DNA of 64,000 nucleotides, from the NCBI GenBank assembly GCA_964017065.1, contig OZ024783.1, positions 13,142,040 through 13,206,039 on the forward strand. Reading direction: 5' to 3'. The position numbers were made by a program, and so were the translations under genes. This stretch comes from Haliclona indistincta (Eukaryota > Porifera > Demospongiae > Haplosclerida > Chalinidae). A model generated the notes under the pieces. That model worked only from the letters and a program-made list of their open reading frames with translations. It had not been told where the DNA came from and did no database searches. The number at the start of each line of letters is the position of its first letter. The stretch's first letter is position 1. This document shows, in pieces, positions 10,860-21,404 of this stretch.

Positions 10860-11460
10860 TTATTTTTGTAGCACTGAGTCGTGTGTTATGTGATGAGCTA
10901 GCTGTAGGCTGCATGCTCTAACCCCCTCAAGCCACTCATCACCATTTGTTTCACAAATATTGTGAACCACACAGCAGGCACCTATTAGAGTATTAGTGTT
11001 GCTAATAGTCTTTTCAGTAGGCAACTCTATCTCCCTTTCAGACGTCCATAGGCATGCTATACTACGACGTAAGCGTGGCTTAGTCAATAGTTTTAATTTT
11101 TGCTGTGCAGTGAGGTGACCATTTTCTTGGAAGGCTTTCATAAGCCTTTTAGCAAGTGGATAGGCTGGGTCTCCCAATACGATCAGAACATCTTTACTAC
11201 AAATAATTTTTTCCAATCTGGAGAGAGTGCCACTTTGTCCTTTAGCAAACATGTTTAAATTTGAGAAAACACGACCATAATGGAGTCGTCCAGGCCAACC
11301 AATAAAACGTCCTTTGTGATCAAACACACCTTGCATGATGAGTGAGTGCCAACCTTTCTTGTTGCAGTAGTCAGCTGGGAACTCATAACGAGAATGTGGG
11401 TTCCTTCTACAGCACCTGCACAGCTGGGAATCCAAGATCATTATAACTTCCTTTAGTGCA
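10860..11460 (-). pseudogene. Harbinger/PIF (HARBI1-like) transposase fragment
   Basis: A 193-residue minus-strand frame carries family landmarks in order: DYCNKKGWHSLIMQGVFDHK, GRFIGWPGRLHYGRVFSN, VLGDPAYPLAKRLMKAF, then an arginine-rich RLRR and a C-terminal GACCVVHNICE, the signature of HARBI1-type DDE nucleases. The N-terminal catalytic region (DG-x-HI) is missing. The second catalytic Asp, in the usual HDxRVF motif, is Tyr here (LHYGRVF). The Asp of GDPAYP remains. The enzyme is therefore inactive. Its partner Myb-like ORF is not visible. Confidence 0.85.
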
Positions 11461-11480
11461 ACTCCTATGCACTAAAGGAA
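11448..11480. repeat. Perfect 13-bp inverted repeat, 7-base loop
   Basis: TTCCTTTAGTGCA is followed by ACTCCTA and the exact reverse complement TGCACTAAAGGAA. It sits at the 5' edge of the Harbinger-like fragment. It might be a recombined element end, but no target duplication was found. Confidence 0.7.
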
Positions 11481-11851
11481 TTGTTAGAAATTATGTTGAC
11501 ACTTAGAAGCAACTACACCAATGCAGAACACACCTATATTTTTGATTTTGTTAGAAAAATCTTTCCTGCGTGGTGGAGCTATTATATGTAGTTCAATAAT
11601 AGTGAATAATTATTGCGTTATAAACTTTATTACAAGGCCTGTATCACAAGATTGTGATGACTTGAGATTTGTAATACAATCTTGGTGTATTTTGAGCACG
11701 AGATATGTTTCAGTCCAGTAATGTTATAGTGTTGTCTAATGTTAGCATGTACTGTGAAATGGAAAGAGCTATTGTCAATTGATACTACGGATCCTGGCTT
11801 GTGACTGGTATGCATTCTGTGACTCTACTGTTTCTGTGGTGCCATCAGATG

Positions 11852-12520
11852 TTACGTGCATACATGAAGTGTTAGAGTGACTGATACATACGTATCGACG
11901 TCCACAAATGTGTCAGTGTCTAGTTTAGAAAGCAAATTGACATACTTACACACTTCTCTGTTAGTGTTGGAGTCAGTAGAACACTCCATGTTGACAAAAT
12001 TGACCTCTGAGTCGCTGGATTCGATAATGATATTATTTGTTCCATCATCATCTGTGGTGATTAGAGTGTCTTCTTCACATGATTCTATCAATGAAGCAAT
12101 AACAGTAACATAAAGAAATACGAAGTTGATCCTCGCTAATCTAAACACTGTACTGATCAGATCATCAGTTGATTCAGTATCTCGGTAACACTAAGCTGAG
12201 TAAGCTCAATTCGAACGTGATTAGCGAGGATTAACAAAACTATTGAGGCGCCTTACTTACCATTATCACAGCCCGCTTTCGATTCGACTCCAATTTGTAC
12301 GACATTCTTCTCTACTTCCACTGTCTAAAATAAAACATTGTGCTGTGACATTATACACAATTTTACACGTGTAGCGTACCTCAGCCGTCAACATCTTCTT
12401 TAGGTAGTAAAGGGCATGGCCCACAACAATCATTACAGTCAGCAGGATCTTCACGTTCAACTTCTTTACACGATCAACTCTTCTTTGCACAACTAAATGT
12501 GTTGCTGGACGCGACGCCAT
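11852..12520 (-). CDS. Family member C3 (subfamily II), complete three-exon model
   Basis: Minus-strand exons 12520-12380, 12324-12261 and 12084-11852 join in frame into 145 residues (phases 0 and 1, all GT-AG). This is the only copy with a longer N-terminus: MASRPATHLVVQRRVDRVKK precedes the hydrophobic segment ILLTVMIVVGHALYYLKK. Exon 2 reads TVEVEKNVVQIGVESKAGCD. Exon 3 is acidic (ESCEEDTLITTDDDG) and contains the family block DTDTFVDVDTYVSVTLTLH. A small deletion just after this block brings a stop at VCT, so the C-terminal part (QNAY-type) seen in other copies is lost here. The basic N-terminus plus a single hydrophobic stretch suggests a type II membrane anchor or a long signal peptide (inference). 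No homologue was recognised. Confidence 0.5.
12129..12231. promoter_or_regulatory. Conserved inverted repeat in family intron 2
   Basis: ATCCTCGCTAATC (12129-12141) and its exact reverse complement GATTAGCGAGGAT (12219-12231) lie inside intron 2 (12085-12260). The same pair recurs in intron 2 of other copies of both subfamilies, in shortened form in some (for example 10310-10375 and 34305-34405). A structural role in splicing, or an old transposon embedded in the intron, are both possible. Confidence 0.5.
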
Positions 12521-13209
12521 CTTGATTGACTTGACAATTGTGCTTTGATGCAGCACAAAAGATTACTAATAATATTTTAAAGTGTCTCTTGTCTATAATG
12601 ATAACTATCATGTTGTTTAGTAATCATCTCTTCTGTACTGTTAAAACTTTGTTCAATGTGAGGACTCTGGTTCAGCCATCTCACGATTGTATCATGTCTT
12701 CTTAATTTACCTTTTTACTGGTTTTGCTCAAATCTTGAAAATTTAACACGGATTCTTCACCATCGCGGAGCTACGAGCTCGCCCTACTAAGCACGATCAA
12801 TTATAAACACTCTTTCTTTAGTTGTGCAAAAGTTTCTTTTTTTGAGTTTCTTTTTCTTTAATTGTATTCGTATTTTTTAAAAGCTATAGTATTGATCTAT
12901 GAAGTTGCACATCCAATTTGAATTCTTCCTTCAGCCCCCGCCACTGTTCTTCAACTATCTGCCATGATTAACCAATTTTTCACGGTTTTCCAGCTAGGAT
13001 ATGGATGTAATCTTCAGCTGTCCGTCGGAATCTGGCTGTCCTATAAATCCAATTCCTGATGTACACTGTGAGGCTGGCATCTCTCTGATAACCGTTTTCG
13101 AAGCTGTTTCTCCACATTCATCCCCAGTTGAGCACTATAGAGAGTATCTTCCATCCATATCCTAGCTGGAAGATACTCTGACAGTTTAATAATAATATCA
13201 GTTGTTACT

Positions 13210-13480
13210 GCAATTTGAATAGAAACATTGTACTTTGACATTATACACAATTTTACACGTGTAGCGTACCTCAGCCGTCAACATCTTGTTGAGGTGGTAA
13301 AAGGTTTGTCCCACGACAATCATTACAGTCAGTAGCATCTTCACGTTCAACTTCTTTACATGATCAAATCTTCTTCTTTACATGATCAGATCTTCTTCTT
13401 TACATGATCAGATCTTCTTTGCACAACTAAAATGTGTTGCTGGACGCGACGCCATCTCGATCGACATGAACAATCATGAG
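13210..13480 (-). pseudogene. Family exon 1 fragment with internal 22-bp repeats
   Basis: 13260-13470 resembles exon 1 and intron 1 of C3, including the ATGGCGTCGCG start context on the minus strand. The coding part is disrupted by three tandem copies of a 22-bp TTCTTTACATGATCAGATC-like unit at about 13350-13420. No exons 2-3 follow. The flank at 13490-13720 repeats 12545-12740 and again 27850-27990. Confidence 0.55.
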
Positions 13481-13489
13481 TTTTAGTGC

Positions 13490-14330
13490 TATGATACAGC
13501 ACAAAAGATTGGTAATTTTTAAGTGTCTCTTGTCTATAGCTGGAAGATACTCTGACAGTTTAATAATAATATCATATAATAATAATAATATCATATAATA
13601 ATAATAATATCATGTTGTTTAGTAGTCATCTCTTCTGTACTGTTAACACTTTGTTCAATGTGAGGACTCTGGTTCAGCCATCTCACGATTGTATCATGTC
13701 TTCTTTTTATTGGTTTTGCTCAAATCTTGAAAATTTAACACATAAACTTGGGACCAATGTATTTCACGTGTATAATTCTGTACTCAATGCAGTGGACTTC
13801 ATTGATAGGCGTGTACTCTCACGGAAAAGCCACATTTGAACAGTAGCCACGGATGCATCTGATTGAAGATTTTAAGAGTGAGAACAATTGCGAACATCTG
13901 ATATATTTCTAGTACACTATGAGTATGGTCTGTTCCATTTGATGGAGGGAAGCTATTTGCTTGACATCCCAATCCTTCAGTTGAAGCAAACACAAGAGGA
14001 GTCAAGCAGCCATGCTCTACCTGTTCTTAAAGTCGCAACTTCGCAATTCGAGCGGTCGCAATGCCGCGGTGTCGTCGGGTGAGTTCAGTGCAGCGAACAG
14101 AAGAACAAGACGAACACAGACGGAGGAATAGCGGGAAATTGTCACCAGCGAAGGAATAGATTAGCAACAGCGTCCCAGGTCAGGCAGATGCAGTCAAGTG
14201 GAATCTACAAACACTAGACTATGGTGTGGTAATGTAATACATAAACTTTTGTTTTTACACTCATATACGCTGTTGAACTTGCAGTCGTTATCTTCTAGTC
14301 CTTACTCAAAAAACACATTCACATTCCACA
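13490..14330. other. Repeat-derived flank, no gene recognised
   Basis: 13490-13760 repeats the upstream flank of C3 (12545-12760). An ATAATA-rich tract lies at 13560-13612. From 13760 to 14330 only short unsupported frames are seen. Confidence 0.4.
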
Positions 14331-14334
14331 AAAA

Positions 14335-14790
14335 TCACATTTCACAAAAAAACTGCACCTCTTCGTCATCACATAGCCAAGCAAGGTTCTCTTTCTTCAC
14401 TTTCTCAATTCCTTTTCCTTTTGACTGAAGAATGGTGTCTAACACACCACGACAGGCAAGCTCTAGTGCTACAAACAAACAATGAACACTGTACTCGACG
14501 TGATACAGACCACCTCTATCAGCAAGTGCTGTCCACTCGGCTGAACTGTCCAAAGATGGTTGTACACTGCCTGCAGAGAGTTTCCTGGCATTTTTTCAGT
14601 GCAACTGTGCACAAACTGGCTGTTTCACCACCTTTCTGCTTTGAATATTTTCTTTCTAGCTTCCTCAAAAGAGCTCCAGCAGTGTATCTGATGGCATTCT
14701 CTTTGACTTGGGAAAGTTCATCACAACATAAGACAGGAGTTTCACTAGTAGCAGCGGGAGTGAATGATGCAAACATGTCTTTCATAAAAA
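14335..14790 (-). pseudogene. Repeat-borne gene fragment with DRGGL motif, copy 1
   Basis: The minus strand reads FASFTPAATSETPVLCCDEL, then ENAIRYTAGALLRKLERKYS. After a frame change comes EWTALADRGGLYHVEYSVHC and finally EEVQFFCEM. The ordered pattern (I/L)RY-x-AGxLLRKL, WTxLxDRGGLxHV and EExQFF is common in uncharacterised, transposon-linked sponge proteins (from memory, not checked). The frame change between the second and third blocks shows decay. The second copy at 25093-26175 has additional upstream exons. Confidence 0.45.
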
Positions 14791-14793
14791 CCT

Positions 14794-15075
14794 AAGAGTA
14801 CATAAGGGAGATGTTCATCCCAGTCTTGTCCACTTTTCTCTACCTTCTTGGAAAGCATCTCAATAAGAGTCCTGTTAAAATGTTTCACTAAACCATCAAT
14901 CTGAGGGTGGTAGGCGGTTGTATTGATCTTCTTAGTATTCAATAATTTGCACACATTCTGCATCAGATGAGATAAGAATGCTGCTCCCCGATCCAATAAT
15001 AATTCTCCAGGGACATCATGTCGACTAATGACTTTGGTCACAAGCAACTGGCTACTGTCCTTGTTGTATGACAAC
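14794..15075 (-). pseudogene. Ty3/gypsy integrase fragment, copy 1
   Basis: The minus strand encodes part of a retroviral-type integrase core: VISRHDVPGELLLDRGAAFL (second catalytic Asp, DRG), then INTTAYHPQIDGLVKHFNRT and a following WDEHLPYVL. In the expected GLVExxNRTL motif the catalytic Glu is Lys. The frame begins abruptly at 14794 next to the DRGGL-type fragment and lacks the zinc-binding N-terminus, so it is a dead fragment. It is about 90% alike to 21490-21620. Confidence 0.8.
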
Positions 15076-15379
15076 TTTGTAAACTTGGGAAGTTCAGTTA
15101 TGATCTCCGAAATGATATGCCGTATTAAAGACAGCTGGTTAATGTCGCATTAACGTGATCTGGGTAGCCCTCATGGAGAATGCGGCCTGCAATGAGCTTG
15201 TCAACATTATTCAGAAACTCCTCACAATCCTTTAAGATTTAACTTCTTCACTAGCTCCCTCGAATCTTCCAGCTCCTTCCAGAATCTTCCTGTTCCAGCT
15301 TTCTGCATCGCCGCGCCTGTATTAGGATTGACCAACGATTGCGGTTTGAAACGTATGATAGAGTGTCCAGATGATTTTT

Positions 15380-15720
15380 TATACTACACATGAGGCATGT
15401 TGTTGTAAATGTATTCAGCCATAATTATACATGTATACCTTATACACTTCACACTGTTCCACAAGCAGTTCACCAAGGGTCTTCACTCTACTCTTTGCTC
15501 TTGCAACCTGGTACTTCTGGACCTCCGGCACAATTGCATCAACAAATGTTGCCAAACATTGCATTCATCCAGATCATGTACGTAAGCAAACTCAGCAAAA
15601 ACATCACAGGATGGATTTCTTCCTGAAGCCATGGATTTCACCACATTGAATTCCATTACCGCCTTGTCTATGCATTGCTGTTTATAATTATTTAGCCAGG
15701 CACAAATTGTCACGTAAAAT
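15380..15720 (-). repeat. Dispersed repeat R1, 5' portion (copy d)
   Basis: The minus strand here extends the protein fragment seen at 4510-4700: CIDKAVMEFNVVKSMASGRN, then DVFAEFAYVHDLDECNVWQH, then QVARAKSRVKTLGELLVEQC. The fragment runs into the 34-bp tandem array at its N-terminal side. A related piece lies at 16490-16560, just beyond the array, suggesting the array expanded inside one repeat copy. Protein unrecognised. Confidence 0.5.
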
Positions 15721-15755
15721 GTTCCCAACAATGGGCATCCGCATGGTTCAGACAC

Positions 15756-16287
15756 AGCCATGTGCATCATGTTATCAGCCATGTTATCAGCCATGTGCAT
15801 CATGTTATCAGCCATGTGTCACAGCCATGTGCATCATGTTATCAGCCATGTGTCACAGCCATGTGCATCATGTTATCAGCCATGTGTCACAGCCATGTGC
15901 ATCATGTTATCAGCCATGTGTCACAGCCATGTGCATCATGTTATCAGCCATGTGTCACAGCCATGTGCATCATGTTATCAGCCATGTGTCACAGCCATGT
16001 GCATCATGTTATCAGCCATGTGACACAGCCATGTGCATCATGTTATCAGCCATGTGTCACAGCCATGTGCATCATGTTATCAGCCATGTGTCACAGCCAT
16101 GTGCATCATGTTATCAGCCATGTGTCACAGCCATGTGCATCATGTTATCAGCCATGTGTCACAGCCATGTGCATCATGTTATCAGCCATGTGTCACAGCC
16201 ATGTGCATCATGTTATCAGCCATGTGTCACAGCCATGTGCATCATGTTATCAGCCATGTGTCACAGCCATGTGCATCATGTTATCAA
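15756..16287. repeat. 34-bp tandem repeat array, about 15 near-perfect units
   Basis: The unit AGCCATGTGCATCATGTTAT-CAGCCATGTGTCAC-type (34 bp) starts at 15789 and recurs exactly every 34 bases through 16265. A shortened unit precedes it at 15756-15788. Units are nearly identical; one carries TGACAC instead of TGTCAC at about 16021. Because 34 is not a multiple of three and the unit has no plus-strand stop in any frame, all three forward frames stay open across the array. This is a sequence-composition effect and not evidence for a protein. There are no unique spacers, so it is not a CRISPR array. Confidence 0.95.
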
Positions 16288-16989
16288 CTAGTTCTTGTGA
16301 AACCGAAATAATACGTGAAAGAACTTCTTCTGAAAATTGATATTTAGAACTGGCCAATATCGTCTTGCAGCAGATCATTAACTGTCTAACAATGAACACT
16401 GTCCTTGACGTGATACAGATCTATTCACCACATTATATTCCCCATCTCCGCCATGTATGTGGTTCTCTTGCTATAATCAGTTGCAAATTGAGACATAAAA
16501 AGTTCCCAATAAAGGGTAACCACAGGGGTCGTACACTGCCATATGCATCATATTTTAAATTGTTGTTTTGTAGCCGTAACTATAAAAGAAAGAAATTCTT
16601 CTGAAATTTCATATTTTGAATTGGGCAAGATCTCCGTGAAGCCTGTCATTATTAACTTTTTTGAATACGTCTTGCACCATCAGCTTCAGCTCGTCCTTGT
16701 CTCCCATTCTTTTGCGAACACAGAACACAGTTGTCCGTCTTTCTCGAGTCTTGAATTCCCAACGTGTGATAGGACATCTAGGCGCATGCGTCATCTACAA
16801 GGGGCGCACGTGGCTCATACACATGTCCTGCCCTGCCCTCTCGTGCGCCCACTAGACCCCACCCATCGCCACCCTGATGTTAACCGCGTTTAAGTGCCTT
16901 ACAGCAAGTGAACATTGAAGGCTCTAGTTTCTGATACCGTGAGCACTTCATCACACTTCATCATGACGATATGCAGATGTATCTTCATG

Positions 16990-17480
16990 ATGCATCCAAG
17001 TCCAGGGGGTATGCAACATTGATCTACTATAACCTGTAACCTATCAAGAACGTCCTTACTTAGAATATATAAAAATTAATATTTTTTGTCAAGTATTTTG
17101 CTATTCCTAAATGAAGGTAATGCATTGGATCTATCACTAGCATTCGAAATATTCTAAATGTAATAGTTCTGAATATTTAACTCCTTGTTTATCCGTTATA
17201 GTTCTACAACACATTGTTTTCCTCACATCTAAGCTATGCTCTCGTGCACTTCTTAAAGGCCACATTCCTCTATTAAATCACATGTACCTTGGACTTCTAG
17301 AATGATAGTTACTAGATAGTCCTAGGTATGTGAGATGGTCTGGCAGCAGTTTTCCGGCCGAGCCCAACACGATGAAGCATGATGCCATGCAGCAAACCCA
17401 GGAGGAACCTCTCTTAATAGAGGCCTCTTGGCTGTAGGTGTGGACAAGTACTCGTCTTGGATTTCAAGTGTTTGTCTCAG
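16990..17480 (-). repeat. Pogo-like tail and dispersed repeat (third copy)
   Basis: 16990-17075 repeats 4960-5040 and 3245-3335. 17080-17480 repeats 5045-5420 and parts of 3385-3530. No frame survives. The interval 16290-16990 is otherwise unassigned; part of it (16490-16560) resembles 15710-15770. Confidence 0.45.
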
Positions 17481-17520
17481 GGAGAGATGTTTGTCTCATT
17501 CTGTCTTAGATTTCAAGTGT

Positions 17521-17569
17521 TTGGCTCATTCTGGTGTCCTCTCAGAGAGAGGACACCAGAATGAGCCAA
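17521..17569. repeat. Perfect 23-bp-arm palindrome, 3-base loop
   Basis: TTGGCTCATTCTGGTGTCCT-CTC is followed by AGA and its exact reverse complement. The right arm continues into sequence matching 9815-9870 downstream of family copy C2, so the right arm is the ancestral one. The left arm looks like a fold-back copy made at the junction with the dispersed repeat. Confidence 0.85.
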
Positions 17570-17589
17570 GTCAATCATCATACTTATAT

Positions 17590-18178
17590 GTATCAAGAGC
17601 TTTATCACATTGTGCTTGAATGTGATTATGTGGTACCAGTAATGTTAGTATACATGTACATGTAGGTGTACGTGGTGTGGTATGTATTATTACTGGATGT
17701 AATGTATGTATTCTGTGCCTCCATTGTCTCTGTGTGTCCATTGGAAGTGTAATGAGTACAGGTGGATAAGTGTACGGTTAGTGTGACTGAAATGATAGTG
17801 TCGGTGTGACAAAAAGTATCAGTCTCTTTAAGGCACAGTGCTCGGGATGTACTGCTCATGGACTCTGTCTCAGAGCCACTGCCGGAATTATCTATGCTGC
17901 CGGTTGACTCAAGAGTAGCTTCCGGTGGAGTAACTGTCGGTGGATTCGGAGTCGGTGGACTCGCAGTCACTGCTACCTTCACATCTGTCCGCATCTTGTA
18001 GTGAATCTTCACATAAATATTCTGTTCATAAAAAACATTAACTTCAATCACACACAGGAAACTACACACACTTCGCTAATCTGAACACTGAGAAATTATT
18101 GTTCACAAACATCTCAGAAAATTTTTTGTCTGTTCAAATTAGCGAGAACCTCTATTAACCCAGAATGCCCAACTCACC
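17590..18178 (-). pseudogene. Family member C4 (subfamily I), frameshifted
   Basis: Exon 3 starts at about 18022 and reads EYLCEDSLQDADRCEGSSDC with Ser-Glu-Ser-like repeats. It then hits a stop (SYS followed by TGA). The conserved end is intact in another frame: DTFCHTDTIISVTLTVHLST, CTHYTSNGHTETMEAQNTYI, then a Thr/Tyr-rich tail to a stop at 17626. The exon 2 side is fused to the neighbouring copy at about 18221. It needs one frame repair to be functional. Confidence 0.55.
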
Positions 18179-18850
18179 ATCGATGTCGCTTGTTTGTACT
18201 TTCATCATAGATAATACTTTCGGACCATTAGATGTGTAGTGAGTGCATGTAGATAGATGTACAGTTAGTGTAACGGAAGTGATTGTGTCAGTGTGATAGA
18301 ATGTATCTGTTGCTGTACGGCATAGTGCACGGGAGGTTTGAGTACTGCTCATGGACTCGGAGTAGGTGCCAGTGGACTTGTAGTCACTGCTGTCGTCACA
18401 ACTGTCATCCCTTGATGAATCTTCACATAATTCTGTCCATAAAAACAACATTAATCACACACAGGAAACTACACACTATCATTGTTCTTCGACAATGAAA
18501 ATTATTAACAAACATCTCGGAAAGTTTTTTTGTCTATTCAGATAAGCGAGAATCTCAAGAGTACCCAACTCACCATCACTAGGGTGGCTAGTTTGTAATG
18601 TCATATTCGAATTCAGTGAATTGTCGGCGCTATCATCATCTCTTCCTATAATAATATGAAGACAAATCCTGCATTACACCGTACACATTTTTACATTGTT
18701 GCGAATACCTTAGTCAATGACTGCTTCATTTTTATAAAGGGCGTGTCGTCCTAAGACCATCATAACTGTAACATCTTTACACCGATCAGGAGGGAGTTCG
18801 CTCAACACTTTCTTCGCTTCTTGCACAGCTAAAATATGTTGCTATGCACG
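18179..18850 (-). pseudogene. Family member C5 (subfamily I), fused to C4 by recombination
   Basis: Exon 3 starts at about 18435 (ELCEDSSRDDSCDDSSDYKS) and reaches CTHYTSNG. It then joins at about 18221 directly to the middle of an exon 2 (KVLSMMKVQTSDID) that has a functional GT donor at 18178 leading into copy C4. Exon 2 of this copy lies at about 18580-18650 and exon 1 at about 18715-18790. Exon 1 has a stop at its end (IDx-TAA) and exon 2 is out of frame. The structure records an unequal exchange between tandem copies. Confidence 0.6.
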
Positions 18851-18947
18851 TGTGTAGTAGTGCGGATCAGTCACACATGTACACTTTGCACACAGCTAGT
18901 GTGTGTTGAATGTGGATATGCATTCTTATACGCACGCTGCTGATCAA

Positions 18948-19560
18948 TCACACGAATGGAACTGCATCAGCATCTTTGGTGCCTTGGCTCACTCTCAGTT
19001 CATTTCTCATTCTTGTTGCCAGATTACCTGTCTTTAATGGCAGTAAAGCTTTCTTGCTTAATGAAATATTGTCTAAATCAGGTTGGATAAAGAACACAAT
19101 CTTTATTGAGGCCTTTCTCCTCATTCTTTGTGTCTTTCTCATAATATAGCCGAGTAGGCACAGTTGACCCAAGACACTTGATTTGAAAGCTAGAATTCTC
19201 CTTTCTCTTTTTGCTAGCCTTGCCCTAAAATCACAGAATTTATTATTAGTATAGCTGTCATATTGGTTTACCTGGTCAGCTTTTCTTTTCCTTGGTCGCT
19301 TTTCCTTCTCCTTGGTTTTCTTAGCCTCTCCTCGCTTCTCTTCCTTGCCTTTCTTCCCTTTGGAATTTTTTCTATTCTTCTCAGTGGTTTTCTCTACCTC
19401 CTCCTTATCTTCCACATCACCAGCAGCTTTTCTGCAGCTTTTGCAACTTCACTTTCAGTCCCTACACGCACAAACCGCAATGATAAAGCGTATAGAGCAT
19501 GAACATTAAGCCTTACCAATAGCTAGCACTAAACTGGGCTAGAGCTTTCCACGAGCCCAC
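18948..19560 (-). CDS. Lys-rich nuclear-type protein fragment, possible TFIIS-N-like end
   Basis: A very basic minus-strand frame (EDKEEVEKTTEKNRKNSKGK, then PRKRKADQ) is followed by a GT donor at about 19271, a 47-base intron and an AG acceptor. The next exon continues GKASKKRKENSSFQIKCLGS and TRLYYEKDTKNEEKG and stops near 19080. Upstream, in a second frame, TESEVAKAAEKLLVMWK resembles the end of a TFIIS N-terminal (LW) domain, preceded by an acceptor at about 19455. A stop separates the two frames, so the model needs one shift. The basic tract predicts nuclear localisation. Family assignment is tentative. The 3' end overlaps a piece of repeat R1 (18950-19050). Confidence 0.3.
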
Positions 19561-21300
19561 TCCACTGTGCAGCGCACTCCTGTGGCAAGTTCTTGGCGTG
19601 GTGGAGAGGAAACGCGTTTTAGGGGCACGATGCTGATTGTGGTTTCTAGCTCGAACTGCACCAGCGCGTGGGTTTGGCGCTGCTGCTTGCTACTGCACGC
19701 AAGCTCTCCTCAATGCCATGATCCCTCCTGCGTGATGAGCAACTGACAGCGATTATAAAGCGCTACCTGGTTTAAATATGCGCAGTAGATCAAGCGCTCC
19801 ATGTTATCGAGTAGGTAATCGCGAGCGCAATGCGTAAGTTCTTGCTCGCGCATGCCGGACTGCCCATTAATCGGTCATTTTCGTGTTACTCGCGAGCCAG
19901 ATCGACAAATAAACAAATAAGTTATTTCTTCTATAAGAGGTTTGGATGTTGATATTCGCAATAACAGAAGCCTTCTAAAGGTCAGAAGTACACGATGAAC
20001 AGCCAATAGGTCATAATAGCAATTTTGGGGAAACTTCCCTTTACTTGTTTACACTTGTTTAAGGATCAAAGAGTACATAAACCGCCGTTCTCTACTTTGA
20101 TCCTTAGATCATTTTCTTTCTTGATGTGTTCTTTGAATTGGTGTAAGTACATAAACCGCTTTGATCCTTAGATCATTTTCTTCCTTGATGTGTTCTTTGA
20201 ATTGGTGTAGATTGTGAGTGCGTTGGAAATCTATTTTATTGATATGGTTCCTATCTCTGTTGATGTGTTCGAATTCTTACAACGTTGATTTTATTATAAA
20301 CTGCAATTGTGTATGTGTGGTAACAATCAAACGATTCACTGGCAAGTGGTAATCCAGCCACAGATGGCACTATAGTCACAATAATTGTGTTCAAATCTCT
20401 CATTTTAAACTTGTTGATAGCATCAGTATTCACGGATTAACAACGACCCCATTCTAAGGAGGAGACGATAGTGTCTAATGTATCAAGTATCATCAAGTAG
20501 CATGACAGGTCAACTGAAACCACCTCTACCTCAAACTTCACACTACCTAAGCTCCAGTCGTGACTGGCTCTGAACTGACATAAACTGGTCAATGACAAGA
20601 TCTGTACAGTTTAGCAAATACATGATGACCTCTTTTCAATTAAAATTTTAATTTCCATTATGTGAAACATCACTTTGAACTTATCTTTCTTTCTTTGTTG
20701 ATGACTGGTGATGACTAAAACTGTGACAAATAAGCAGTTGACCGACGAGGCAATTGTTCAGCCACTTCTGTACCAAGAAGCAATGGAAGAAGACGCTCGA
20801 ACACAATTTGGTGTAGGCTTTTTGTTGTTGGTCACTTACACCACCATTTGCTATGTAATTATTATCAGTAAAAGATGACTCACTAGTACATCACTCATTT
20901 TTATTTTTTTTGGTTGGCATCTCTGCTAAATGTGTTGACATTGGTGCTCAGCAGCTGTTGTTCTTCCTATTCAGGCGGGTAATGAGCTGAGTAAGGTTAC
21001 CCTAAACGTCTATTTATTAATTTTTAAAATGTTTGCTGTGTTGGCAGTGACAGCACAATCAATGGTTCAGCAAAATTTGTACATTGCTAATAGAAGTTGG
21101 TATTGGGCGTTATTTACATATTACAAGAAGATAATACACTGCATTAAACAAGGACCCATGATGAGACTATAGTTGGACACTGAATCTTGATCTCGAGTCA
21201 AAAGTAAATTGGGAGAAAAATTCCTACTAATGCGCCAATTAATGTCAGGCCCTGCAAGTAGGGGTTAGTAGAGATTTGCATTAACAGGAACTCTGATTAT
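19561..21300. other. No gene recognised
   Basis: No convincing frame. It contains a direct repeat of about 70 bp (20071-20210, the block ending TTCTTTGAATTGGTGTA occurs twice) and a GC-richer tract at 19550-19870 that could be a promoter region for the minus-strand gene at 18948-19560 (weak). Confidence 0.4.
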
Positions 21301-21404
21301 AATACCTCTTCTGAAGTTTGGCAATCGGATCCTGAGCCAATTTCCACACCTCATACTCACCCAAATTGCTCTGCTGTTGTTCCTGGAGTGCATTCAATCA
21401 TAAC

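Noticed and set aside
15756..16287. CRISPR-like appearance of regularly spaced 34-bp repeats
   Set aside because: Units are contiguous, with no unique spacers, and the DNA is eukaryotic.
15707..16340. Three overlapping forward reading frames of 87-194 residues
   Set aside because: They follow from a 34-bp tandem unit lacking stops in every forward frame; the peptides are the same repeat in rotation and have no gene context.
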